64,000 nt of DNA from Prevotellaceae bacterium UBA4361 (GTDB lineage Bacteria; Bacteroidota; Bacteroidia; Bacteroidales; Bacteroidaceae): assembly GCA_002393575.1 (NCBI GenBank), contig DGSN01000023.1, forward strand, positions 17,924 through 81,923. Direction: 5' to 3'. The notes under the pieces are model-generated. The model saw nothing but the letters and a program-made list of their open reading frames with translations. It was not told the DNA's origin and searched no databases. A program made the translations under genes and the position numbers. This document shows, in pieces, positions 17,922 to 27,355 of this stretch (its first letter is position 1; each line of letters opens with the position of its first letter).

Positions 17922-17958
17922 AAAAAAAGGAGTTAAGGTTAGTCTTAGCTCCTTTTTT
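17922..17958 (+). terminator. Original tRNA-Met terminator, displaced by the island
   Basis: Stem ggagttaag / cttagctcc (one G-U) flanked by A and T runs, starting 3 bases after attR. Before integration it would have lain directly behind the tRNA. Confidence 0.75.
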
Positions 17959-18012
17959 GTTTTTCGGGAAAAATGTCATTAATGAAGAATGAAGAATGAT
18001 GAATGAAGAATA

Positions 18013-18161
18013 CGTCAGTTCGGTATAAGGAGTCGCTTCGCGAGAAATCTCACAAATCTTCTCAAATCTTACAAATATGAATGAGATTTTGAATAGATTT
18101 GAAAGATTTCTGCCTCGTAGAGGCACTACAAAAGAACATATTTTGTTATATCGAACTCACG
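18013..18161 (-). mobile_element. MITE family 1, copy 2 (149 bp, reverse orientation)
   Basis: Terminal repeats cgtcagttcggtataa and the complement of cgtgagttcgatataa. It is inserted within a GAAGAATG repeat field (17979-18012 before it, about 18199-18270 after it), with 'agaata' on both sides as an imperfect target duplication. Its core is about 10 bp shorter than in the 159-bp copies. It fills most of the gap between the island and the second type I system. Confidence 0.8.
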
Positions 18162-18267
18162 TAAGAATAGTCGCTTTGCTCCGAATGAGGAATGATAATT
18201 ACTCTTTCCATGAGCAGGGTAAAATCCATTCTACATTCTTCATTCTACATTCTTCATTCATCATTCA

Positions 18268-21200
18268 TCACGCTGTTTCTGGTGAAACCACAGCATGGAT
18301 TGTGTCGATGTATTTGGCAAGTGGTTGCATATATGGCATGAAGACAGTCAGTCTCTCGTCGAATGGTGCTTCGTTCACCACGATATCCTTAGTGATGTCC
18401 CCGTTCTCGCAGACGTATGCAATGATGGTCATGAGGAAATCCTCTTGTTCTGCGTTCAACTCATGTCCTGAAATGAATGCAGAGAAACGTCGGACTGCAT
18501 TCCTTCTGTCCACTCCCACCATTGAGCGTATGAAGATGGCAACATTGCTGCCGCACGCCATCCCCTTCGTGTATCGGTCGTAATCGTCTTTGCTGCCCAG
18601 TTCCTGCCAGAGTATCCGTTCCAGTTCTGCGATGTCGGTTTCTGTGAGTTGCTCCATGTCGTATATCTTTTGGAGAACAGGGAGGTTTCTGTTGTTTGCC
18701 AGGAAATCCAATACACTTTGCTTATACGACACTCGTGGCGTGATGCCTTCTATGCTTCCTTCGTCTGAGATACTAGCCTCAATATCGACTTTGAACCACT
18801 GGTTATCCTGTCCTGCCAGAAATTTCAGCAAGTCCCTCAGATCGTTTCTCACCTTTTCGAGCCAACGCACTGAGAGATTCTCCCATGCCACATTCGAAAG
18901 CACCTCCTTGATGGTACCCATCTTTGCCTGCACTTGTGGCAATGTGGCTTTTTCCTGCAATTTCTCCGCAATGATTTGCACCGAGTGAACCGCTTTGCTG
19001 GAGTTCGTTTCTCCATCCAGCAAGGACAGCTCTATCAGTAACACCAACAAATCGAATTTCTTGGCGTTCTCATCCTGTGTGTTTTTGGGTAGCAGTGGTG
19101 AAATGTCTTGGCTGAGTGTGGTCACATCCACTTCCGACAGGTAGGTCCACGCTTCTTTGTCCTTGAAATGGCTCACTGCCTCCCATTTTTCTCTCACACT
19201 GATATGACTGTCCGACAGCGCAGCCACCTGTTCCATCAGCAAGGTCTTTATCTCGTCGTGAAGCTCTTTCGTGTATGCGTCTTCTTGGTACTTCTGATGT
19301 TGTAAATGGAATGCAATTCTTGCTCTGAGTGTGAAAATCCTCTCCGTCAGCGACTGCACAACGATGGCTTTCTGACCATCGGGATTCTTGTCGAAATACT
19401 CGAAGTTCCTGCACCAATCGAAGATGTAGAAACACTCCTTGTCTTTTCCCACTCCGAATATGTTCTCCGACAGACGTGTGCCGCGACCAATCATCTGCAT
19501 GAACTTGATTTTGCTCTTCACTGCCTTGAAGAAGACGAGGTTCAGCACATCGGGCACGTCGATGCCCGTGTCGAGCATATCGACTGACACAGCAATCTGA
19601 GGATTGCCGTCGCGTATCTCGAATTTGTCGATGAGGTCTTTCGAGTAGGTCACATAGTTGTCTATCAGCGCACAGAATTCAGCACCATATTCTGGATAGA
19701 GCAGATGAAACCGTTCCACAATCATTTCAGCGTGGCGGTGGTTGTAGGCAAAGATAATGGTCTTTCCAATTCTCTCCCCGCTCTGCACTTTCAGACCGTT
19801 CTTCATCAAGTCTTGCAGCACTTGGTCGATGGTACCCGTGTTGAAGATGTAACTGAAAATCTCCTTGTTCTCAATGTCTCGGTGATAGCCTTTTCCGTAA
19901 ACAGCGGTTGTTCCTTCAGCTGCCATTCCCGTGAAGGTGTCACTTCCATCCAGTTCATATCCACGACTGCTGCCTCTTCCCTGTCTTGTTGTTGATAGCT
20001 CGTATGCACCGAGCTCAGGCTCAATGGCCTTTTGGGCTTGTTCGTATGCCCATACCTTCTCAAGTTGCTCTTTTTCCTCACGACTGAGTTTGTTGTACTT
20101 GATGCCCTCTTGCAGGATGAGCGAACCACGCTTGAAGCCTTTGTAGTTGACAAGATATTTGTCTGCCACGGCATCTTCCAGTTCGTAAGCATAGTTGGGC
20201 TGTCCTTGTTCCATTTGGAAGGTTTCGTAGGTGCTGCGGTCCACTTCGTCTCTTGGTGTGGCGGTCAGTCCCACAAGCAGACTGTCGAAGTAGTTGAAGA
20301 TGGCGGAGTATTTGCCAAAGATACTGCGGTGTGCCTCGTCGATGATGATTAAATCGAAACGCCCCACGGAAAAAGCCTTCTCATCGGTGTCGATATAGTT
20401 GATCATCGTCTGATAGGTGGAGAACGTGATGCGTGCCGTGGTGTCGGGATCTTTGTCCTCACTCAGTATCGAAGTGGTCATGTGAGGTAGTAATTTCACA
20501 AAGTTCTTGTGTGCCTGACTGACCAAAGGTATTCTGTCTGCAAGGAACAGCACGTTCTTCACCCATCCGTTGCGTGTGAGTACATCCACCAACGAGATAG
20601 CTACACGAGTTTTCCCTGTACCTGTTGCCATCACCAACAAGCCTCTGCGGTGCTTGCCGTTGAAATGCTCACAGACCGACTTGATTGCCATTTTCTGATA
20701 GTGGCGGTCGGTGATGCTGTCCTTCACGCTGAAATCCTTGATGTCGTGTCGCTGACGTTTCTGAATCAGCAATTCCAAGTCGCTCTCCGTATGGAAAGCG
20801 TACAGTCGCCGTGGTGGATAACCTAAACCATCAATGATGTTGGTCTCAAAACCATTGGTGTAGTAGATGACAGGCTTCACCCCATAGCGCTTTTCCAAGC
20901 AGTCGGCGTACAATTCGGCTTGGTGCTTGCCCTTGATGGGAGAAACGCTTGCTTTTTTGGCTTCGATAACAGCTAAAGGCAAACCATTGCTGCCAAAGAG
21001 CACATAGTCGCAATAGCCTTTGCCCTCAGCATTTGGCATTCCTTGCACCTCCACTTCGATGCAAGCCTTCGAGGGCTGGATGACTCCTTCAGTGTCAAGC
21101 ACATCCCAACCTGCCTCCTTCAGCATGAGGTCGATATATAGTTTGCGGGTCTCAGCTTCGGAAATGTCGGTTGGTATCTCAACCACTGGTGTCTTGTCAT

Positions 21201-21705
21201 CTACTGCTTCTTTGCTCGCGGTCTGCACAATGGTTGATTGTGGCGTCACTGTCACCTTCGTCGGTGTTAACCTTGGTGCCTGTGGCATCTTAGGGAGCAG
21301 GTCTCTGTCGAAAGGCTTCACGTCGCTGATGAGGGTGAGTTTGAGCAGGATAGCTGCAGCCACATTATATAGATTAAGCAGGCAGAAGTATGCCTCTCTT
21401 TTGCTGACAGGCACACCATGTGCACCGTTGTTGCCCACCTTGCGCACATAGTGAACGGCCATCATCACCCGTTCGTCGCCGATAAATCCACGGAATATCT
21501 CGCTATCTACCAACTCAAACAGGGATGTCCTTTCGGGTATCTCGATGTTCTTCATCATGTAGAGCGACCTCACCATATACTCCAATGCCTTTCTTGCACT
21601 GATGGCACTGAGGTCGGGATTGCTGACTTGCAGTTCCTCTGCTGCTGAACAGAACTGATGCAGTTCGGTCAAACCTATGTCTTGTAAATAGTCGAAGTTT
21701 CTCAT
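18268..21705 (-). CDS. hsdR: Type I restriction endonuclease subunit, EcoEI-like (HsdR)
   Basis: 1145 residues. N-terminal DUF4145-like helical domain ('ISARKALEYMVRSLYMM', up to about residue 110), a PD-(D/E)xK nuclease domain ('GYCDYVLFGSNGLPLAVIEA'), then an SF2 motor with Walker A 'ATGTGKT' (Lys365) and a DEAH box ('IIIDEAHRS'), and an EcoEI-type C-terminal domain. It would cut DNA when joined to M and S subunits. The gene begins 2 bases after the HUH gene, so all three genes of this cluster are one operon. No hsdS is present here. Confidence 0.9.
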   Translation of the reverse strand: MRNFDYLQDIGLTELHQFCSAAEELQVSNPDLSAISARKALEYMVRSLYMMKNIEIPERTSLFELVDSEIFRGFIGDERVMMAVHYVRKVGNNGAHGVPVSKREAYFCLLNLYNVAAAILLKLTLISDVKPFDRDLLPKMPQAPRLTPTKVTVTPQSTIVQTASKEAVDDKTPVVEIPTDISEAETRKLYIDLMLKEAGWDVLDTEGVIQPSKACIEVEVQGMPNAEGKGYCDYVLFGSNGLPLAVIEAKKASVSPIKGKHQAELYADCLEKRYGVKPVIYYTNGFETNIIDGLGYPPRRLYAFHTESDLELLIQKRQRHDIKDFSVKDSITDRHYQKMAIKSVCEHFNGKHRRGLLVMATGTGKTRVAISLVDVLTRNGWVKNVLFLADRIPLVSQAHKNFVKLLPHMTTSILSEDKDPDTTARITFSTYQTMINYIDTDEKAFSVGRFDLIIIDEAHRSIFGKYSAIFNYFDSLLVGLTATPRDEVDRSTYETFQMEQGQPNYAYELEDAVADKYLVNYKGFKRGSLILQEGIKYNKLSREEKEQLEKVWAYEQAQKAIEPELGAYELSTTRQGRGSSRGYELDGSDTFTGMAAEGTTAVYGKGYHRDIENKEIFSYIFNTGTIDQVLQDLMKNGLKVQSGERIGKTIIFAYNHRHAEMIVERFHLLYPEYGAEFCALIDNYVTYSKDLIDKFEIRDGNPQIAVSVDMLDTGIDVPDVLNLVFFKAVKSKIKFMQMIGRGTRLSENIFGVGKDKECFYIFDWCRNFEYFDKNPDGQKAIVVQSLTERIFTLRARIAFHLQHQKYQEDAYTKELHDEIKTLLMEQVAALSDSHISVREKWEAVSHFKDKEAWTYLSEVDVTTLSQDISPLLPKNTQDENAKKFDLLVLLIELSLLDGETNSSKAVHSVQIIAEKLQEKATLPQVQAKMGTIKEVLSNVAWENLSVRWLEKVRNDLRDLLKFLAGQDNQWFKVDIEASISDEGSIEGITPRVSYKQSVLDFLANNRNLPVLQKIYDMEQLTETDIAELERILWQELGSKDDYDRYTKGMACGSNVAIFIRSMVGVDRRNAVRRFSAFISGHELNAEQEDFLMTIIAYVCENGDITKDIVVNEAPFDERLTVFMPYMQPLAKYIDTIHAVVSPETA

Positions 21706-21707
21706 AC

Positions 21708-22781
21708 TTAATTAGTTTCACATATTTCTAATGCCATCAGGTTCATCTGCCGACATTGTGCTGAGGTAATCATTTGTTTCTCATTATGGTGCTCCCATGG
21801 CGAAAGCATCAGCAGAACCCCTCTTGCACAGGCATCAAACTGTCTGCCTTTAGGTTTTGACAAGGGAGTGAAACCGTTCTGCATGATGACGATGATGGGC
21901 AAACCAGCATCAAAGGCTACTCGCATCACACGCTTTTCACCAGAAGAAATTGCAGCAGAGACAAGAACAGTGCCCTGCTTTGCCATTTCAAGATAACGAG
22001 CCGTTTCTTCATCAATCATTTCATCGTTCAATCGTCTTGACACAAGCACAGCCTTCCGCTTACTTGCTGTGAGCAAGAGGCGATTCCCTATGCCACTATA
22101 ACTATGAGAGCCTATTTGCAGTCCAAAGAAAGGTCGAAGCCATTCAGGGCGAGCACGTTTCAGCAACAAGCGTCGAGGATTATCGTGGAGATAATTCTGC
22201 CAAACAGGCAGCTCGTCATAGGAACGAAGAATCAAATCGTTATACCCTTTTGCAAAGAGAGCGAAGTAAGGCTCATTCTCTTCTTGCGACGGCAAAGCCG
22301 TCACATACTGAGAAACCACTGGCTCCATCCCCTCCTTCTCCGTAAGCAGCGGTTCTGCCGCTGCCTTCTCCTCTGCCATCAGAAGCCTTTGTGCCTTTCG
22401 GCACCCTGTCTTAAATCCCGAAATCACCTGTCCAAGATGCACTGGCAGCGTTTCCTTCACAAAGAGAATCCCATGCATGTGGTCGGGCATCATCTGCACA
22501 GCCATCACCTCTATTTGCGGATAATACGCATGAATGCTCATCCATTCGCTCTGCACCGCCTTACCCAGTTTCGTCAGTTCGATACGCGGCTCGTCACCAC
22601 TGCCTCGTTCCGCAAAGGCATTTCCCACAATGCGGCCGAAGAGAGGACGTCTTCCTTCCACTTCCAGCGTAATCATATACATGCGCCGCTCCCGATAGTC
22701 GTGATGGCTGTCACGGCGTTTCATCGAAGGCTTTTTCTCTCCGGCGTATTTCATTTTAGCTTTCACTTGCTCGTCAGTCAT
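21708..22781 (-). CDS. HUH (Y1 transposase/RAYT-like) protein fused to a DprA/SLOG-like domain, in the hsdS position
   Basis: 357 residues. Residues about 30-190 resemble REP-associated tyrosine transposases: a first strand 'RERRMYMITLEVEGRRPLFG', the metal-binding HxH in 'MMPDHMHGILF' (His101, His103) and a likely catalytic Tyr in 'FAKGYNDLILRSYDELP' (Tyr170). Residues about 200-357 look like a Rossmann-type DprA/SLOG domain ('GTVLVSAAISSGEKRVMRVA', then 'GRQFDACARGVLLML'). Family knowledge: HUH proteins nick single-stranded DNA; DprA/SLOG domains bind nucleotides or ssDNA. It lies between hsdM and hsdR, two bases from hsdR, where hsdS would normally be. Confidence 0.78.
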   Translation of the reverse strand: MTDEQVKAKMKYAGEKKPSMKRRDSHHDYRERRMYMITLEVEGRRPLFGRIVGNAFAERGSGDEPRIELTKLGKAVQSEWMSIHAYYPQIEVMAVQMMPDHMHGILFVKETLPVHLGQVISGFKTGCRKAQRLLMAEEKAAAEPLLTEKEGMEPVVSQYVTALPSQEENEPYFALFAKGYNDLILRSYDELPVWQNYLHDNPRRLLLKRARPEWLRPFFGLQIGSHSYSGIGNRLLLTASKRKAVLVSRRLNDEMIDEETARYLEMAKQGTVLVSAAISSGEKRVMRVAFDAGLPIIVIMQNGFTPLSKPKGRQFDACARGVLLMLSPWEHHNEKQMITSAQCRQMNLMALEICETN

Positions 22782-22881
22782 CTTTGTTTCGCTTTTTCAA
22801 CATCGGCTTTATTATTCTCTGTAAACTGTGGCTTTGCCGCTGTCATCACGCAAACCAATGATCCATACGGCTGTTAAACTC

Positions 22882-24375
22882 TCATAGATACTTCTCCTTA
22901 AACTCATCCATTGCTTGGTTGATTTCCTCTTGCAGCGAAGCTATTCTGCTGAAGATAACATCGGGGGCATCGTATTCTACTTTCACACGCTCCACCTCCT
23001 TGTATTTGTTGATAGAGAGGTCGTAGTCGTTGTTGCGGATTTCATCCACAGGCACAAGGAACGACTGCTCCTTGCGTGTCCTGCTTTCCTCTGCTGCCAA
23101 ATTCCTGAAACGTGCAATGACATCAGGGATGTCGTTCTCTTGGCATTCCGTTCGTTTTTGGTCGAGCGTGTAGCCATCGGCTTTCATATCGTAGAACCAC
23201 ACCTTGTCCGTGCCTCCTGCATTGGTCTTGGTAAAGACAAGCACAGCGGTGGAGACACCCGAATATGGTTGGAACACGCCCGATGGCATGGAGATGACTG
23301 CTTGCAGACGTTGGTTGTCTATCAACTCCTTCCGCAAAGCCTTGTGAGCCGAACTGTTACCAAACAGCACTCCATCGGGAACGATGCTCGCACAGCGACC
23401 ACCGATTTGTAGCATACGGATGAACAGACTGACAAACAGCAGTTCCGTCTTCTTCGTCTTGGCGATGGCAAGCAACGACTTGCTCACCGACTCATAGTCG
23501 AGGCTACCCGTGAAAGGGGGATTTGCCAAACAGAGCGTATAGCGGTCAGTATCGGTGTTGTCGGTCGAAAGGCTGTCACGATATTGGATGTCAGGATTAT
23601 CTGCACCATGCAGCATGAGGTTCATCGCACCGATACGGAGCATGGTGAAGTCGGTGTCGAAACCGTGGAACATACCATTCTTGTAGTGGTCGGCATTCTC
23701 TCGCTTCAGCAGTTCCGACTGATAGTGCTCCTTCACATATTTTGCACTCTCCACAATGAAGCCAGCACTACCCATCGCAGGGTCGCAGATGGTGTCCTTC
23801 AGGGTGGGCTGCATCATTTCCACCATCATGCGGATGATGTGTCGCGGTGTGCGGAACTGACCATTGTTGCCCGATGCAGCCATTTTGCCAAGGATATATT
23901 CGTAGGTGTCGCCCATCGTGTCGCGGTTGTTCATGTCGAGGTGGTCGATACCTTCCACAATCTTGGTCAGCGTTCGTGGACTCTGAATCAGGAAGGTGGC
24001 ATTCTCCATGAATCGGCTGTATGCCGACTCTTTCCCCTCGTTCAAGGTCTTGATGAAGATGAAGGCATCCTTACTAACAATACGGAACATCGTCTCGGGC
24101 TCCTTGTTCTTGAACACGCTCCAACGCAGGTCGTTATATTCCACGTCTCGGTCGGTTTCGGGGTTGTGCCATAGTCCTTGCTTGAAAGTAGGGTCTTTTA
24201 CTGCCACACCAAAAGCATTCGCATTTGCCTCCTTCGTGCGCTGTGCATCGTCGAGCATCTTCATGAAGAACAGATAAGTCATTTGCTCCAAGATGGTCAG
24301 GGAATTAGTGATACCGCCTGTCCAGAACGTATCCCAAATGCTGTCAATTCTGTTTTTAATTTCGCCTGTAATCAT
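22882..24375 (-). CDS. hsdM: Type I restriction-modification methyltransferase subunit (HsdM), second system
   Basis: 497 residues, normal for HsdM. Helical N-terminal domain ('RIDSIWDTFWTGGITNSLTI'), then the methyltransferase with 'GQFRTPRHIIRMMVEMMQP', SAM motif 'DPAMGSAGFIVESA' and catalytic 'NPPF'. The open frame extends to 24426, but a -7 box lies at 24402-24409, so ATG 24375 ('MITGEIKNR') is the start. It is first in a three-gene operon with the HUH gene (100-base gap) and hsdR. That 100-base gap shows no recognisable hsdS remnant. Confidence 0.92.
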   Translation of the reverse strand: MITGEIKNRIDSIWDTFWTGGITNSLTILEQMTYLFFMKMLDDAQRTKEANANAFGVAVKDPTFKQGLWHNPETDRDVEYNDLRWSVFKNKEPETMFRIVSKDAFIFIKTLNEGKESAYSRFMENATFLIQSPRTLTKIVEGIDHLDMNNRDTMGDTYEYILGKMAASGNNGQFRTPRHIIRMMVEMMQPTLKDTICDPAMGSAGFIVESAKYVKEHYQSELLKRENADHYKNGMFHGFDTDFTMLRIGAMNLMLHGADNPDIQYRDSLSTDNTDTDRYTLCLANPPFTGSLDYESVSKSLLAIAKTKKTELLFVSLFIRMLQIGGRCASIVPDGVLFGNSSAHKALRKELIDNQRLQAVISMPSGVFQPYSGVSTAVLVFTKTNAGGTDKVWFYDMKADGYTLDQKRTECQENDIPDVIARFRNLAAEESRTRKEQSFLVPVDEIRNNDYDLSINKYKEVERVKVEYDAPDVIFSRIASLQEEINQAMDEFKEKYL

Positions 24376-24401
24376 TTTCAGATAGATTGTTTTGTTTGTC
24401 G

Positions 24402-24409
24402 CAAAGATA
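24402..24409 (-). promoter_or_regulatory. -7 box TATCTTTG for the second type I operon
   Basis: Reverse-strand TAnnTTTG, 26 bases before the hsdM ATG; it fixes that start. Confidence 0.6.
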
Positions 24410-24528
24410 CGACCTTTTTTGAACACATTAAAGCAAATGGGGCAGAATTTGGAAACGAACTAAGACGATGCTGTAATTTTTTTCATCAAAAAACTTCTAT
24501 TTTTTTAATTGTTTTCGTCAAATAGTTG

Positions 24529-24536
24529 TACCTTTG
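24529..24536 (+). promoter_or_regulatory. -7 box TACCTTTG for the fructan regulator
   Basis: TAnnTTTG 48 bases before ATG 24584, with 'attgttttc' about 20 bases upstream. It diverges from the hsdM promoter. Confidence 0.6.
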
Positions 24537-24583
24537 CGATATCTGAATACCAAAAGATAAGAACCCAAGAAAGATACGACAAG

Positions 24584-27298
24584 ATGAAAACGAAAAACCA
24601 GTCCAGAAATCCGATGATATTTCTTTTCGCGATGGTTGTCATGCTGCCAATGTTGTTGTGTTCGTGCGTAGGGAGAAAGCAGAAGTATGTGATTGCAGTG
24701 TCGCAGTGCAGCGAGGATATTTGGCGCGAAAAGTTGAACAAGGAAATGGAAATGAGCACCTACCTCTACGATGAGGAAGTGGAACTGAAAATCGTTTCGG
24801 CTGACGATGACGACAAGGTGCAAATCGCTCAGATAGAACAGTTTGTGACGGAAGGCGTGGACTTGTTGGTGGTGGCACCGAATCAGGTGCATACCATTTC
24901 GCCTGCCATCGACAAGGCTTACGACAGTGGCATTCCTGTGATTCTGTTGGACCGAAAGACCGATTCGGAGAAATACACAGCCTTCATTGGTGCGGACAAC
25001 GTGGAGATGGGACGTGTGCTTGCCAAGTTTGTTGCCACCGAACTGCGTGGCAAGGGCAAGGTGCTGGAGATTGCAGGACTGGAAGGTTCTTCGCCAGCAT
25101 GGGAACGCCATCAGGGGTTCACGTCGATGATGGAGAATTACCCTGGCATTCAGATGGTTGGCATGAAAAACGGCGATTGGACCCAGCGCAGCGGAAGGCG
25201 GCTGATGAGCCAAGTGGTGGAGAAGGGAACGCGTGTGGATTGTGTGTATGGCCAGAACGACCGCATGGCGTTGGGAGCATACGAGGCTGTGAAGAACCAC
25301 GGACTGAAGGACAGCGTCCTCTATGTGGGTGTGGATGCGTTGCCAGGCAAGGATGGCGGCATCGAACTGGTGCAGCGCGGTGTGCTGGCTGCATCGTATA
25401 TCTACCCAACCCGTGGCGACTTGGTGATGCAGTTGGCGATGAACATCCTGGAAGGCAAACCATACGAGCGTGAGAACCTGTTGAGTTCTACGTTGGTGAC
25501 GAAGGAGAATGCCGACGTGACGATGCTGCAAGCCGAGGAAATGTGCACGCTGGGCGATCGCCTGTCGAAGATGAACAAGAAAGTTGATACATATCTCACG
25601 CTGTACGGCTACCAGAAGTTGCTGATGATTTCGCTCTGCGCCTTGATTGGCTTGGGGCTTCTGTTCGTGATTTTCGCTTACAGGCAGATTGTGCAGAGGC
25701 GCAAGTTGGAGGAAGATGCCACGAATGCCAAGTTGCAGTTCTTCACGAATGTGAGCCATGAGTTCCGCACGCCGCTGACGCTCATTGCCGACCCCGTGGA
25801 TAGGATGCTGGAGAGTGGCGAACTGAACGACCATCAGCGCGACATGATGCAGATAGCGAAGAAGAACGTGAATGTGCTGTTGCGCTTGGTGGGTGACTTG
25901 CTCGACTTCCGCAAGATTCAGAATGGAAAGATGAGCGTGTCGTTCGCTCGTCTGAACCTGAGTGAATTTGTGAAACATTGGACGGAAGGTTTCCGTTCGC
26001 GCGCTGAGAAGAGTGGGGTGAAACTGCTGGTGGATTCGGGCGAAAACATCGAAATCAGTGGCGATGTCTATAAGTTGGAGCGCATCTGCTACAACCTCCT
26101 GAGCAATGCCTTGAAATATACACCAAAGGGTGGAGAAGTGGCACTGAGCGTGAAGCGAAACGGAGAAGACAATGTGGAAATCAGTGTGAAGGACAACGGT
26201 GCTGGCATTCCAAAGGAAGAATTGGCACACGTGTTCGACCGTTTCTATCAGGTGAAGAAGAACAATGCCGGTGGCACGGGCATCGGTCTTGCCTTGGTGG
26301 ATGCTTTTGCCAAACTGCACGGAGGAAAGGCTGACGTGGAGAGTGAAGTGGGCAAGGGGACGACCTTCACCGTGACGTTGCCTGTTGACCAGAAGGGCTT
26401 TGAATACACAGTGGTGGAAATGCCCGAAAAAGACGAATCCATCGAAAGAAATTTGAATTCGTCGAAGTCTATTTCCTCGCTTGAAGTGACCGAGAAAACG
26501 CCTATCGAGAAGATGACTTCGGCTGAAATGCTGGAGACGGACGGACAGAAACCGCTCCTCTTGGTGATTGACGACAACGACGATGTGCGCAGTTACGTGA
26601 CTTCGCTCTTGAAGGATGAATACGTTGTGATTCAGAGTGCGGACGGCAAGGCAGGACTGGAGCGAGCCATCAAGGAAGTGCCCGACTTGGTGATTTGCGA
26701 CGTGATGATGCCAGTGATGGACGGATTGGAATTCTGCAAGCGACTGAAGCAGGAGGTGGCAACGAGTCACATTCCTGTGCTGATGCTCACGGCTCGCACG
26801 ATGGAAGAACAGCGTGCGGAGGGGTATGAGTATGGTGCTGATGCCTACATCACGAAGCCATTTAATAATAAGGTGTTGATTTCGCGTGTTCGCAACCTGT
26901 TGGAGAATCGCAAGCGGCTGAAGAGCGTGTTTGGCGGTGCTGACGCAGACATCATCACGCAGAAACCAACGGATGCCGATGCCAAGTTCATGAGCCAGTT
27001 CCGCAAGTTGGTGCAGCAGCGCATGGGCGACAGCGAACTGAATGTGGAGTTGATTGCTGCCGAGATGGGCTTGAGCCGTGTGCAGCTGTATCGCAAGGTG
27101 AAGGCACTGACGGATGCCAGTCCTGTGGAGATGATTCGCATGAGCCGGCTGAACCGCGCGAAGATTCTGCTATCGAAGGGCGACAAGAACGTGTCGGAAG
27201 TGGCTTACGAGGTGGGCTTCTCTTCGCCTTCTTACTTCTCGAAGTGCTACAAAGAGCAGTTCGGTCATCTGCCTGCGGAGGAATTGGGAGAAAAATGA
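24584..27298 (+). CDS. Hybrid two-component regulator, fructose-sensing type (BT1754-like)
   Basis: 904 residues, membrane-bound. Lipoprotein-like leader with Cys26/Cys28; a periplasmic sugar-binding domain of the LacI/RbsB type (about 33-330, 'LLVVAPNQVHTISPAIDKAY'); one membrane helix (about 345-367); histidine kinase with His392 in 'VSHEFRTPLT' and N-box 'NLLSNALKYTPKGG'; a receiver with Asp706 in 'ICDVMMP'; a C-terminal AraC-type HTH. It resembles B. thetaiotaomicron BT1754, which binds fructose directly and switches on its fructan locus. Its position before susCD and GH32 genes agrees. The ATG at 24584 follows the promoter; the earlier in-frame ATG at 24509 precedes it. Confidence 0.93.
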   Translation: MKTKNQSRNPMIFLFAMVVMLPMLLCSCVGRKQKYVIAVSQCSEDIWREKLNKEMEMSTYLYDEEVELKIVSADDDDKVQIAQIEQFVTEGVDLLVVAPNQVHTISPAIDKAYDSGIPVILLDRKTDSEKYTAFIGADNVEMGRVLAKFVATELRGKGKVLEIAGLEGSSPAWERHQGFTSMMENYPGIQMVGMKNGDWTQRSGRRLMSQVVEKGTRVDCVYGQNDRMALGAYEAVKNHGLKDSVLYVGVDALPGKDGGIELVQRGVLAASYIYPTRGDLVMQLAMNILEGKPYERENLLSSTLVTKENADVTMLQAEEMCTLGDRLSKMNKKVDTYLTLYGYQKLLMISLCALIGLGLLFVIFAYRQIVQRRKLEEDATNAKLQFFTNVSHEFRTPLTLIADPVDRMLESGELNDHQRDMMQIAKKNVNVLLRLVGDLLDFRKIQNGKMSVSFARLNLSEFVKHWTEGFRSRAEKSGVKLLVDSGENIEISGDVYKLERICYNLLSNALKYTPKGGEVALSVKRNGEDNVEISVKDNGAGIPKEELAHVFDRFYQVKKNNAGGTGIGLALVDAFAKLHGGKADVESEVGKGTTFTVTLPVDQKGFEYTVVEMPEKDESIERNLNSSKSISSLEVTEKTPIEKMTSAEMLETDGQKPLLLVIDDNDDVRSYVTSLLKDEYVVIQSADGKAGLERAIKEVPDLVICDVMMPVMDGLEFCKRLKQEVATSHIPVLMLTARTMEEQRAEGYEYGADAYITKPFNNKVLISRVRNLLENRKRLKSVFGGADADIITQKPTDADAKFMSQFRKLVQQRMGDSELNVELIAAEMGLSRVQLYRKVKALTDASPVEMIRMSRLNRAKILLSKGDKNVSEVAYEVGFSSPSYFSKCYKEQFGHLPAEELGEK

Positions 27299-27316
27299 AG
27301 AATGAAGAAGTGCAGC

Positions 27317-27346
27317 GAACGTTCGTTGAAGGGTCATTGAACGTTC
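27317..27346. repeat. Two GAACGTTC palindromes
   Basis: 8-bp palindromes at 27317-27324 and 27339-27346; two more copies (27361-27368, 27383-27390) form the arms of the adjacent terminator. The four lie 22 bases apart in each pair. They could be an operator or simply duplicated terminator sequence. Confidence 0.45.
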
Positions 27347-27355
27347 GATGTGATG

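Noticed and set aside
17801..17992. 63-residue open frame across attR
   Set aside because: Made of tRNA fragment and terminator sequence; not coding.
24376..24426. Upstream extension of the second hsdM
   Set aside because: A -7 box lies within it and HsdM homology begins at the later ATG.
24518..26770. 750-residue open frame on the minus strand opposite the hybrid regulator
   Set aside because: Its His/Gln/Leu-rich product is a codon shadow of the regulator gene, which has full domain structure; no signal or motif in the shadow.
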